Translations under genes and position numbers: made by a program
The notes under the pieces: generated by a model
Databases searched by the model: none
Told to the model about the DNA's origin: nothing
Seen by the model: only the letters and a program-made list of their open reading frames with translations
Shown here: positions 16,461 through 23,706 of the stretch, piece by piece
How positions within the stretch are numbered: the first letter of the stretch is position 1
How the letters are laid out: each line of letters begins with the position of its first letter
Source of the DNA: UBA699 sp050261915
Lineage (GTDB): Bacteria; Bacillota; Clostridia; Clostridiales; Clostridiaceae
Assembly (NCBI GenBank): GCA_050261915.1
Contig: JBLNDT010000052.1
Span: forward strand, 40,557-104,556
Length of the DNA: 64,000 bases
Direction: 5' to 3'

Positions 16461-17771
16461 TTAACGAGTTGCTTCGTACTGTCTTAATAATTCAACGAAT
16501 AATTTTGGAACCTTAGCTATGTTTTCTTTAGTTTCAGCAAATGCTACACGGAACTGAGTAGTTCCTGGATTTACATCGCCTTCTTTTATGTCATAGAAGC
16601 CCTTAAGTGGAGCTACTAGAAGAGTTGTATCTACTCCATCTATGTTTACTGAACCTTCCTGTGCGCAATATAATACGAAGTCTATTGAGTTAAATCCTGG
16701 TTTAACAACATTTTTAACATCAATTACTGAGTATATAGCAGCATCTGGGCTTGAAACTATTAATTTAGGTTCAAGAGCCTTAAGGTCATTGTAATATTTG
16801 AACATTATTTCTTTGTAGTATTCACGAAGATCTTTGCACCATGCAGCTATATCTTCTTTAGTTTCATGAGCAAGTGCTCCGAATATATACTGTCCTATAA
16901 CGTTACTGCAAAGGTTAGCAGTATATTCAGCTACAGCCTGAGTGTAGAATTCTTCATTATCAGTTATTAATGCACCTATTCTTAATCCGCATGCATTCCA
17001 AACTTTTGATGCAGTATCTAAGCTTATTCTTCTTCCTTCTATTCCTGGAACATCTGCATCTGATAATCCCCAAACGCTTACTAGTGGAGTGTCAACATAG
17101 TAAAGTTCACGGTATGCTTCGTCACTTACTAACCACATGTTGTATTTTACACATAATTCAGCAAGTTTCTTTAATGTATCATAATCATAAAGCTGTCCTG
17201 TTGGATTGTCGTAAGGAATAACAAGAAGAGCTCCTGGATTATTTTCTTTTATAGTTTCTTCAAGTTTAGCGATTTCTGGAAGACTGAACTTTCCATCATC
17301 TCCTAAAGTACGTTTAACTGTAACAGTTTTACGTCCAATTCTTTCTGCAAATGAAATATAGTTTGTGTAAGCTGGGTCTATCATCATGAATGGTTTTTCA
17401 CCAGTGCCTGCATCTCCGCAAACTCCTAGTAATAATAATTCCATACCGCTTGATCCACCGTCAGTTACAGCAACATGTAGTTTATCAGTGTTAAAACCTT
17501 CGCATTTAAGAATGTTTTTGAAAGCATCCTGAGCTTCAGCTACACCAGCAGTACCTGAATATCTAATAACACCATTTTTAAATGGGCTGTCTGGTCCGTC
17601 TAATGCGAACATTCTTTTCTGCATAGCTGGGTTTGTTGGAAGTGAAACGTTTCCAATAGCTACATTGATTAATGCAGGCTTAACCTTACGGCCTTCAAAT
17701 TTGATTTGTCCAAGTCTTACGTCTGATGGCATTCTCTTTTTGAAATGCTCTGATAACATTGGTTTGTTCAT
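16461..17771 (-). CDS. PLP-dependent aminotransferase, class I/II
   Basis: A 436-residue fold-type I aminotransferase. The Schiff-base lysine is in DTASKVWNACGLRIG, the pyridine-nitrogen aspartate in WLVSDEAYREL, and the cofactor asparagine in IPYDNPTGQLYD; the substrate arginine is in GTTQFRVAF. The N-terminal segment (INVAIGNVSLPTN) is typical of this clostridial group. Substrate cannot be told from sequence; aspartate/aromatic-type amino acids are the usual guess. The ATG at 17769-17771 follows AGGGGGT; the upstream in-frame ATG lacks a ribosome-binding site. Transcribed alone, convergent with the MerR gene. Confidence 0.85.
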   Translation of the reverse strand: MNKPMLSEHFKKRMPSDVRLGQIKFEGRKVKPALINVAIGNVSLPTNPAMQKRMFALDGPDSPFKNGVIRYSGTAGVAEAQDAFKNILKCEGFNTDKLHVAVTDGGSSGMELLLLGVCGDAGTGEKPFMMIDPAYTNYISFAERIGRKTVTVKRTLGDDGKFSLPEIAKLEETIKENNPGALLVIPYDNPTGQLYDYDTLKKLAELCVKYNMWLVSDEAYRELYYVDTPLVSVWGLSDADVPGIEGRRISLDTASKVWNACGLRIGALITDNEEFYTQAVAEYTANLCSNVIGQYIFGALAHETKEDIAAWCKDLREYYKEIMFKYYNDLKALEPKLIVSSPDAAIYSVIDVKNVVKPGFNSIDFVLYCAQEGSVNIDGVDTTLLVAPLKGFYDIKEGDVNPGTTQFRVAFAETKENIAKVPKLFVELLRQYEATR

Positions 17772-18012
17772 TAATAAGTACCCCCTAAAAAAAATGTAAT
17801 ATATAATGATGCATAGCATTCATTACTGTCTGTGTTAATTAAGAGAAATATACTGATGAATGGTTGAAGTCTTTCGTCTGTATGTAATTATACCACGTTA
17901 TTGGCATTTTTCAAAATATTTTGATGAATTTATCCATTATCATTTCCTATAGATTATTTTAACAATTATTTTATATTAAAGCAAATTTAATGAAATCTGC
18001 AGGAATATTTTA

Positions 18013-18870
18013 TTAATATGATTTAAATAGTTCAAGAAAGTGCTTTGCAGCAGTGGATAAATAACGGTTTTCCATCCATATAGCAGCAAGCTCTGTTTCA
18101 AGAGCGGGCTCATTTACTATTGAGTAATTCAAGCTGCTGTTTTGAACAAGGGAAAATGCAGATTTTGGCACTAGGGCTGTGCCAACTCCAGAGGCTGCCC
18201 AAAGCAGCGCAGTACGGGCATCATCAGTTTTACATATTACTCTAGGCTCTATATCTGCTTTATTAAATACATCTCCAATTATTCTTTCAAATCTTCGATA
18301 GATAATAAGGGGTTTATCAATAAAATCATTTATTATATAAGTATCTTTACATTTTTCTTCACTATATACTGCTATCATAGGTTCTCTTTCAAGTAATATT
18401 GAATTAAAATTTTCAATATTGAAAGGTGTTCGCACAATGCCTATTTCTATTAAACCTCTATTCAGAAATTCCAATATCTTATAGGTATTTCCTTCCCATA
18501 TTTCAAAGTTTATATCTGGATAATTTTTATTAAAATTTTGAATTCTTTCAGGATTAAACAATGTGCCTGAAGAAGAAACAGTTCCTATGGATATAGTTCC
18601 CGTTAATCCCTTATTAAAGTCCTTTAATTCTTTATATGCTTCTTCTGTAAGTTCAAGAATTTTTTCAGCTTTGCTTTTGAGAAGTTTACCAGCGTCAGTT
18701 AATTGAATCTTTCTGCTGCCCCTTTCAAATAACTTGACTCCGAGTTCATCCTCAAGCTGTTTCAATTGTTGGCTTAAAGGGGGCTGGGATATGTTAAGTT
18801 TATTAGCAGCACTTGTTATCTGCTCTTCCTCAGCAATAGCAATAAAGTACTTTAACTGTCTTATATCCAT
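18013..18870 (-). CDS. LysR-family transcription regulator
   Basis: A 285-residue LysR regulator. The winged helix-turn-helix is residues 1-60 (MDIRQLKYFIAIAEEEQITS, AANKLNISQPPLSQQLKQLE, LFERGSRKIQLTDAG). The periplasmic-binding-like effector domain runs from about 90 to the end (GTISIGTVSSSGTLFNPERI, ALLWAASGVGTALVPKS). The ATG at 18868-18870 follows AAGGAG. It is divergent from the chromate-transporter pair across 128 bases, the classic LysR arrangement, so it most likely controls those genes and itself. An AT-rich dyad TATATA-GGT-TATATA in the gap at about 18896-18910 is a possible binding site. The effector is unknown. Confidence 0.9.
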   Translation of the reverse strand: MDIRQLKYFIAIAEEEQITSAANKLNISQPPLSQQLKQLEDELGVKLFERGSRKIQLTDAGKLLKSKAEKILELTEEAYKELKDFNKGLTGTISIGTVSSSGTLFNPERIQNFNKNYPDINFEIWEGNTYKILEFLNRGLIEIGIVRTPFNIENFNSILLEREPMIAVYSEEKCKDTYIINDFIDKPLIIYRRFERIIGDVFNKADIEPRVICKTDDARTALLWAASGVGTALVPKSAFSLVQNSSLNYSIVNEPALETELAAIWMENRYLSTAAKHFLELFKSY

Positions 18871-18945
18871 TATATTTCTCCTTTTATATCTATTTTATAT
18901 AGGTTATATACAATAAATATATTTTTATTATTTTAATGCTTTTTA

Positions 18946-18951
18946 TATAAT
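18946..18951 (+). promoter_or_regulatory. Possible -10 of the chromate-transporter operon
   Basis: TATAAT about 48 bases before the first transporter gene. No consensus -35 is present, which would suit an activator-dependent (LysR) promoter. Confidence 0.35.
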
Positions 18952-18998
18952 AATATATGATGACAAAAAACCGGTCAAATAAAATCAAGGAGATAAAA

Positions 18999-19547
18999 AT
19001 GAAGATAATATTAGATTTATTTATAACATTCCTCAAAATAAGTACTTTTACCTTAGGAGGCGGACCTTCCATGCTTCCACTTATAGAAAAATACGCAGTT
19101 AACGAGAAAAAATGGATTACAAAGGAAGAATTTGTTGATATGGCTGCACTATCCCAGTCCATTCCAGGGCCTATAGCTGTGGATGCTGCAGTTTATATTG
19201 GTTATAAATCTGCAGGTATTTTTGGAAGCCTGGCAGCAGTTCTTGGTTCTGTACTTTCTGCCTTCTTGGCACTCCTTTTAATAGCAGCATATTTTACCAA
19301 CATTAATGAAAATAAAATTGTGGAGGCAGTGTTTAAGGGTATTAGACCGGCAGTGGTTGCCTTGCTTGTATTACCTGTAATCAGTATGTGGAAAACCTCC
19401 AAGATAAATAAGAAAACAGTTGTGATACCTATTGCTACTGTTATTATGGTTGCATTTTTTAATGTAAATGCAGTTTATATAATTATTGCTTCAGCCTTAG
19501 GTGGGTTTTTATATGGAGTGCTAAGGAAGAGAGGTATGAAACATTGA
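18999..19547 (+). CDS. Chromate transporter family protein, first half-size subunit
   Basis: A 182-residue membrane protein of the CHR family, which exports chromate or related anions. It has the family motif near the N-terminus (FTLGGGPSMLPLIEKY) and SQSIPGPIAVDAAVYIGYK at about 58-76, then several membrane spans. It is a short-chain CHR protein: such proteins are encoded as pairs whose products together correspond to one full-length bidomain transporter. The second half overlaps its stop codon. The ATG at 18999 follows AAGGAG; an earlier in-frame ATG has no site. Chromate specificity is inferred from the family only. Confidence 0.88.
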   Translation: MKIILDLFITFLKISTFTLGGGPSMLPLIEKYAVNEKKWITKEEFVDMAALSQSIPGPIAVDAAVYIGYKSAGIFGSLAAVLGSVLSAFLALLLIAAYFTNINENKIVEAVFKGIRPAVVALLVLPVISMWKTSKINKKTVVIPIATVIMVAFFNVNAVYIIIASALGGFLYGVLRKRGMKH

Positions 19548-20068
19548 GTATATATATAAAAATATTTTTAGTTTTTGTGAAAATAGGATTATTTTCTTTT
19601 GGAGGAGGCAGTGCGATTCTGCCACTGATAAAACAGGAAGTAGTAATTAATAATTTATGGCTTTCTCCTAAAGAATTCACCGACCTTGTTGCAATTTCAC
19701 AAGCCACACCAGGGCCTATAGCTATAAATGCTGCAACATATATAGGTTATAAAGTGGCTGGTTTTTGGGGCAGTGTTATATCCAGTGCGGCATTGATTAT
19801 ACCAACATTTATCATTATGCTATTAGTAACAAAGATTTTCCTTAAATTCAAACAAAATGAACATATTCAAAACATGATGAAAGGGATTATTCCGGTTACA
19901 GTAGGTTTAATTGCTTCAGCTGCAATTATGGTTTCTTCAGGATCCTTCATAGACTGGAAAAGTATATTAATTTGCTTTGGGGTATTTTTAGCAGCATACA
20001 AATATAAGGCAGATCCAATAATTCTAATAATTATATCAGGAGCCATTGGATTTACTTTATACAGGTAA
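19544..20068 (+). CDS. Chromate transporter family protein, second half-size subunit
   Basis: A 174-residue partner of the preceding gene, with FSFGGGSAILPLIKQE and SQATPGPIAINAATYIGYK in the same places. The TTG start overlaps the TGA of the first subunit (TTGA), with AGAGGT nine bases upstream, so translation is coupled and a 1:1 complex is likely. Membrane-embedded throughout (hydrophobic segments around residues 70-95, 105-130 and 135-172). Divergent LysR upstream is the presumed regulator. No terminator is evident right after the stop. Confidence 0.88.
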   Translation: MSIYIKIFLVFVKIGLFSFGGGSAILPLIKQEVVINNLWLSPKEFTDLVAISQATPGPIAINAATYIGYKVAGFWGSVISSAALIIPTFIIMLLVTKIFLKFKQNEHIQNMMKGIIPVTVGLIASAAIMVSSGSFIDWKSILICFGVFLAAYKYKADPIILIIISGAIGFTLYR

Positions 20069-20184
20069 GATTAGATAAAATTATACATAAAGTATAAAAA
20101 AACTTTATTTTTTTTGAAATATAAGTTATAATTTAATTGTAAGAATATTCATATTTTTCACATATAATGATGGGAGGGATAGTT

Positions 20185-20397
20185 ATGTCAAAAGAAAATA
20201 TTCCTATTACACCTCATATTGAGATTGAGGAAGATAAGTTCGGAAAAGAGGAAATGCCATTAACACCGCATATTCACATTGAAGAAGATCAGATCGGAAA
20301 AGAGGAAATGCCATTAACACCTCATATTCATTTTGAAGAAGATCAGATAGGTAAAGAGGAAATACCTCTAACACCTCATATTAAAGAAAAGAAATAA
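20185..20397 (+). CDS. Small acidic protein of 18-residue tandem repeats (PLTPHI repeats)
   Basis: A 70-residue protein made almost wholly of a repeated 18-residue unit: IPITPHIEIEEDKFGKEE, MPLTPHIHIEEDQIGKEE, MPLTPHIHFEEDQIGKEE, and a truncated IPLTPHIKEKK. There is no signal peptide, membrane segment or recognised domain. It is rich in Glu, Pro and His; each unit carries a TPHI core followed by an acidic patch, suggesting an extended repeat or metal-binding peptide, but that is inference. The ATG follows GGGAGGG, eight bases away, and a strong GC-rich terminator follows, so it is a real, independently expressed gene. It lies between the chromate transporter pair and rsgA; I do not recognise a family. 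Confidence 0.75.
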   Translation: MSKENIPITPHIEIEEDKFGKEEMPLTPHIHIEEDQIGKEEMPLTPHIHFEEDQIGKEEIPLTPHIKEKK

Positions 20398-20420
20398 GTA
20401 ATAAAAAAACATAAATCTTT

Positions 20421-20447
20421 AACCGCCGTTTAGCCGGCGGTTTTTTT
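20421..20447 (+). terminator. Strong terminator of the repeat-protein gene
   Basis: AACCGCCG and CGGCGGTT form an 8-bp GC-rich stem with a six-base loop, followed by seven T. Confidence 0.93.
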
Positions 20448-20482
20448 ATAGGTACCTTAGATAACAGAAATATTAAGATTTA

Positions 20483-20491
20483 TGATATAAT
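20483..20491 (+). promoter_or_regulatory. Extended -10 promoter upstream of rsgA
   Basis: TGATATAAT with no strong -35. It would give a leader of about 145 bases before rsgA containing a short open frame and a hairpin. Confidence 0.45.
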
Positions 20492-20518
20492 AATTTAAAT
20501 AAATATATGAAGGGAAGG

Positions 20519-20590
20519 ATGTTTTTGTTTAGTATATATAAGGAATTTGGAATGGATATTGTAGTTAAAGGGGAGGTGTACAGAAAATAG
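20519..20590 (+). CDS. Possible 23-codon leader ORF upstream of rsgA
   Basis: ATG at 20519 (or TTG at 20525) follows GAAGGGAAGG and encodes MFLFSIYKEFGMDIVVKGEV plus YRK before TAG. The product has no recognised relative. The last codons form one arm of the hairpin at 20571-20606, so ribosome position on this frame could influence that structure. It may instead be a chance frame. Confidence 0.3.
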   Translation: MFLFSIYKEFGMDIVVKGEVYRK

Positions 20591-20606
20591 TAATCTGTGC
20601 CTCCCT
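20571..20606 (+). promoter_or_regulatory. Leader hairpin upstream of rsgA
   Basis: GGGGAGG-TGT-ACAGA pairs with TCTGT-G-CCTCCC around a nine-base loop. No T run follows, so it is not a classical terminator. The GGGGAGG arm itself looks like a ribosome-binding site that would be masked. Confidence 0.4.
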
Positions 20607-20641
20607 AAGGCTATATGAATTAAATATGGGAGGAATAACAA

Positions 20642-21718
20642 TTGGATAAAATAAATTTATATGATTTAGGATTAAATGAAGAATATAAGATAGAAGCAGC
20701 AAAATATGGGACTGAACTTAGTATTGGAAGAGTCTCTGTTCAGTTCGGGGATTTATACCAGGTTATTACAGAGGAAGGCGAAATGCTGGCAGAAGTATCA
20801 GGAAAGCTTGCCTATTCAGCCAAGGGAACCCGATGGTACCCTTCTGTGGGTGACTGGGTTTTAGTAGATAGAAAAAATAATAATAATGGTAATTTAATTA
20901 TTCATCATATACTTTCTAGAAAAAGCTCCTTTGAGAGGAAAACTTCAGGGGTAAGAACAGATGCCCAGGTAGTTGCGGCTAATATTGATACAATATTTGT
21001 CTGTATGTCCCTGAACAATAACTTTAATGTACGAAGACTTGAAAGATATATCTCTGTAGCATGGGACAGCAATGCAGTACCCGTAATAATCCTAACCAAA
21101 GCAGACCTTTGCAGTGACATTACAGACAAACTGATGGAGGTTGAGGCTGCAGCACCTGGGGTAGATATCGTTGTAACAAGCTGCATCAGTGAAGAAGGCT
21201 GTATTAACCTTTATAAGTATATAAAAAAGGGGAAAACAGCAGCCTTTATAGGGTCTTCAGGGGTAGGTAAGTCAAGTTTGATCAACATGCTTAAGGGAAG
21301 AAATATTTTGAAAACCAGCAGCTTAAGCAGTGATGATAAAGGTAAACATACCACAACAAAAAGGCAGCTGATTTTGCTCGAAAATGGAGGGGTTGTTATC
21401 GATACTCCAGGCATGAGAGAGCTTGGAATACTAAATGCGGATCTTGATAAATCCTTCAGTGATATAGAGGAACTTGCCATGAAATGTAAGTTTTCAGACT
21501 GCCAACATGAAAATGAGCCAAATTGTGCTGTTAAAAAGGCTGTAGAAAGCGGTATGCTGGATATCGGCAGACTTGAAAACTACAAGAAACTTCAAAGGGA
21601 ATTAAAGTATAATGGGCTTAATTCAAGAGAGCTTGAACGGGAAAAAATAAATCAAATGTTTGGCGGGTTTGGAGCTATGAAAGAAGCAAAGAAATTTGTT
21701 AAAAACAAGAAGAGGTAA
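20642..21718 (+). CDS. rsgA: Ribosome small-subunit-dependent GTPase A (long form)
   Basis: A 358-residue circularly permuted GTPase acting in 30S subunit maturation. An N-terminal OB fold (residues about 25-95, including SVGDWVLVD) is followed by the permuted G domain: G4 LTKADL, G1 GSSGVGKSSLINML, G2 HTTTKRQL, G3 DTPGMREL. A C-terminal zinc finger follows (CKFSDCQHENEPNCAVKKAV, metal ligands C-x4-C-x-H-x5-C). The basic tail (AKKFVKNKKR) is typical of the longer E. coli-like form; clostridia usually carry a second, shorter rsgA beside prkC, so this may be a paralogue. The TTG start follows GGAGGAA. The sigma factor gene begins five bases after its stop. Confidence 0.9.
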   Translation: MDKINLYDLGLNEEYKIEAAKYGTELSIGRVSVQFGDLYQVITEEGEMLAEVSGKLAYSAKGTRWYPSVGDWVLVDRKNNNNGNLIIHHILSRKSSFERKTSGVRTDAQVVAANIDTIFVCMSLNNNFNVRRLERYISVAWDSNAVPVIILTKADLCSDITDKLMEVEAAAPGVDIVVTSCISEEGCINLYKYIKKGKTAAFIGSSGVGKSSLINMLKGRNILKTSSLSSDDKGKHTTTKRQLILLENGGVVIDTPGMRELGILNADLDKSFSDIEELAMKCKFSDCQHENEPNCAVKKAVESGMLDIGRLENYKKLQRELKYNGLNSRELEREKINQMFGGFGAMKEAKKFVKNKKR

Positions 21719-21723
21719 GCAGT

Positions 21724-22500
21724 ATGGACATTGAAATAGTTGTTAATGAATATGGAGATTATATTTTTAACTATGCACTTAGATTGTGCTCAAATCCAGT
21801 ACTTGCAGAAGACCTTGCCCAGGAAACCTTTATTAATGCATGGAATAATTTGTCAAAATTAAATAATTCCTATGCTGTTAAAGCATGGCTAAGAAAAATA
21901 TGCTTAAACAATTATTTAATGTATGAAAGAAAAAACAAAAATTATCAAGAAATTACTGTGGAGGATATGACACAACTGGAACAAGAGGGCACTTTTATTA
22001 CAGCTGAGATTCCTAAGCCTGAGGAAGAGCTTATTGTGGCTGAGGAAATAAAGGAACTTCAAAACGGGTGTTTTCTTGCCATGGCCAGATACCTTACACT
22101 GCATCAAAGAATAGCATTTTCTTTAACAGATATGTTTGGTTTGTCTATAGAGGAGGTTGCACAAATCATGGACCTCTCAAAAGGAGCGGTAAAGGGACTT
22201 CTATATAGAGCCAGAATGAATCTGGATTCTTTTTTCAGCAACCACTGCAGCATAATAGACATAAAAAATCCATGCAGCTGCAAAGCTTGGATTGAGTTTT
22301 CAAAAAATAGGGATAACCATCAGCAGGATTTAAAAAAACATAAATTGAATACCAACTTGGATTATAAGAAATCAAGCTATGTTTTTAATCCGGAAATACG
22401 AAGTAAAATAAATTATCTTTATAAAAACATACCGGATAGAAAACCTTCTGAAAACTGGTATAGCCAGGTTTTAGAAATAATAAAAAATAATCGTAATTAA
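21724..22500 (+). CDS. ECF-type sigma factor with C-terminal Cys-containing extension
   Basis: A 258-residue sigma-70 family factor. Region 2 is residues about 8-70 (DYIFNYALRLCSNPVLAEDL, AQETFINAWNNL) and region 4 about 118-170 (TLHQRIAFSLTDMFGLSIEE, VAQIMDLSKGAVKGLLYRAR). An unusual tail of nearly 90 residues begins with C175, then the cluster NPCSCKAW with C184 and C186; such NPCxC tails occur in some ECF groups and may bind metal or sense redox. No anti-sigma gene lies next to it, so the tail may replace one (inference). The ATG follows AGAGG five bases after rsgA, so the two are co-transcribed. Confidence 0.83.
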   Translation: MDIEIVVNEYGDYIFNYALRLCSNPVLAEDLAQETFINAWNNLSKLNNSYAVKAWLRKICLNNYLMYERKNKNYQEITVEDMTQLEQEGTFITAEIPKPEEELIVAEEIKELQNGCFLAMARYLTLHQRIAFSLTDMFGLSIEEVAQIMDLSKGAVKGLLYRARMNLDSFFSNHCSIIDIKNPCSCKAWIEFSKNRDNHQQDLKKHKLNTNLDYKKSSYVFNPEIRSKINYLYKNIPDRKPSENWYSQVLEIIKNNRN

Positions 22501-22559
22501 TCATAACTATACTCTTTTTAATGCATCTATATTAATGAAAAGAAAGAGGAGGTATTATT

Positions 22560-23000
22560 ATGATCAATTATGAAACTGTTGTAGAAAAGCTGGCACCTTG
22601 CGGAATTGACTGCTCCAGGTGCGCATATTACGAAAAGGGCAGGATTGTTCTTTTGAGCAAGGAACTTCAGTTCAATCTTATTAATTTTAAAAGAATGGCT
22701 GACAAGGCTAAAGCTTTCATGCCAATATTTGGGCACTATGAAGAATTTTCTGCAATTTTAAAGCATCTATCAGAGGGGAACTGCAAAGGGTGCAGACTTA
22801 GCAGTAAACCACAGTGCAGCATAAATGAATGCAGCAAAGCGGAAAAGGCTGATTTTTGTTTTCAGTGTTCCAAGTTTCCATGCACCCCGATTACCTATAA
22901 TGAATCAGTTAAAAATTCATGGGTTAAAAACAATAATGAGATGAAAAACAAGGGAGTGGAAGAATTTTATTTGGAACAAATTAAAAAGCCAAGATACTAA
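22560..23000 (+). CDS. DUF3795 cysteine-rich protein
   Basis: A 146-residue protein with eleven or so cysteines arranged in pairs: APCGIDCSRCAYY, GNCKGCR, PQCSINECSKAE, FCFQCSKFPC. This is the DUF3795 pattern, likely zinc- or iron-sulfur-binding; no enzymatic function is established. The ATG follows AGGAGGT. It sits 60 bases after the sigma factor gene in the same direction and before a bidirectional terminator, so it may be the last gene of the rsgA-sigma unit. Confidence 0.8.
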   Translation: MINYETVVEKLAPCGIDCSRCAYYEKGRIVLLSKELQFNLINFKRMADKAKAFMPIFGHYEEFSAILKHLSEGNCKGCRLSSKPQCSINECSKAEKADFCFQCSKFPCTPITYNESVKNSWVKNNNEMKNKGVEEFYLEQIKKPRY

Positions 23001-23002
23001 AA

Positions 23003-23029
23003 AAGAGGCACCAGATTTTGGTGCCTCTT
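23003..23029. terminator. Bidirectional terminator between DUF3795 and HAD genes
   Basis: AAGAGGCACCA and TGGTGCCTCTT form a perfect 11-bp stem with a five-base loop between two convergent genes. Confidence 0.88.
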
Positions 23030-23033
23030 AATA

Positions 23034-23687
23034 TTATAAAGCCTTTGTAAGTTCTTCATACTTTTCAATATATAAATCTGAATGCTTTGTAATAGCTTCC
23101 TTCTGGTCAAGTGAATACTCATCCTGTACCCCTATAACCTTCATACCAGCCAGCTTTGCGCCCTTAACTGCAGGAAGAATATCTTCAAATACCATACATT
23201 TTGATGGGTCTACCTTAAGTTTTTCTGCAGTTAAAAGATATATATCCGGAAAATTCTTTTCTCTTGTTACCTCTTCAGTGGTGGTAATAGCATCAAAAAA
23301 GTGTAATACGTCATTGTTTCCTAGTGCTGCATTAACAAGCTTTGAATAATTGCTTGTAGCAATTCCAAGCTTTACTCCTTTTTCCTTAAGCTGCAAAAGA
23401 TACTCTCTGGCACCTGGCTTTAATTTTACAGTGTTGGAATATGAATAAGAGGCCATTTCATTCCATTCAGCCATAATATCTTCCTTGCTGTCCTCTATAT
23501 TAAACCTGTCCTTAAAATATTGAGCACATTGAGTAAAGGTAAGATGCTCAATATTGCTTTTTAAATCCTCTGGAACTTCTATATTTCTTTTAGCCAGATA
23601 CTCAAAGTTTATGGTTTTCCAAACCCACATAGAATCGATAAGGGTTCCATCCATATCGAATATTGCGGCCTCTATATTATTAAACAA
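23034..23687 (-). CDS. HAD-superfamily hydrolase, beta-phosphoglucomutase-like
   Basis: A 217-residue HAD subfamily IA phosphatase. Motif I is FDMDGTLIDS (nucleophile and acid aspartates), motif II IATSN, motif III lysine near EKNFPDIYLL, and motif IV MVFEDILPAV. A helical cap lies between motifs I and II. Substrate is probably a small sugar phosphate or nucleotide but cannot be read from sequence. The TTG at 23685-23687 is chosen because GAGGTG lies six bases upstream and the protein then starts close to motif I, as usual; longer starts reach into the hydrogenase gene. It is 19 bases downstream of that gene and probably in its operon. Confidence 0.87.
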   Translation of the reverse strand: MFNNIEAAIFDMDGTLIDSMWVWKTINFEYLAKRNIEVPEDLKSNIEHLTFTQCAQYFKDRFNIEDSKEDIMAEWNEMASYSYSNTVKLKPGAREYLLQLKEKGVKLGIATSNYSKLVNAALGNNDVLHFFDAITTTEEVTREKNFPDIYLLTAEKLKVDPSKCMVFEDILPAVKGAKLAGMKVIGVQDEYSLDQKEAITKHSDLYIEKYEELTKAL

Positions 23688-23706
23688 AACAATCACCTCA
23701 TAAGTA

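Noticed and set aside
20203..20390. Regular ~54-base direct repeats resembling a CRISPR array
   Set aside because: The repeats are contiguous without unique spacers and keep one reading frame encoding an 18-residue unit, so they are coding repeats.
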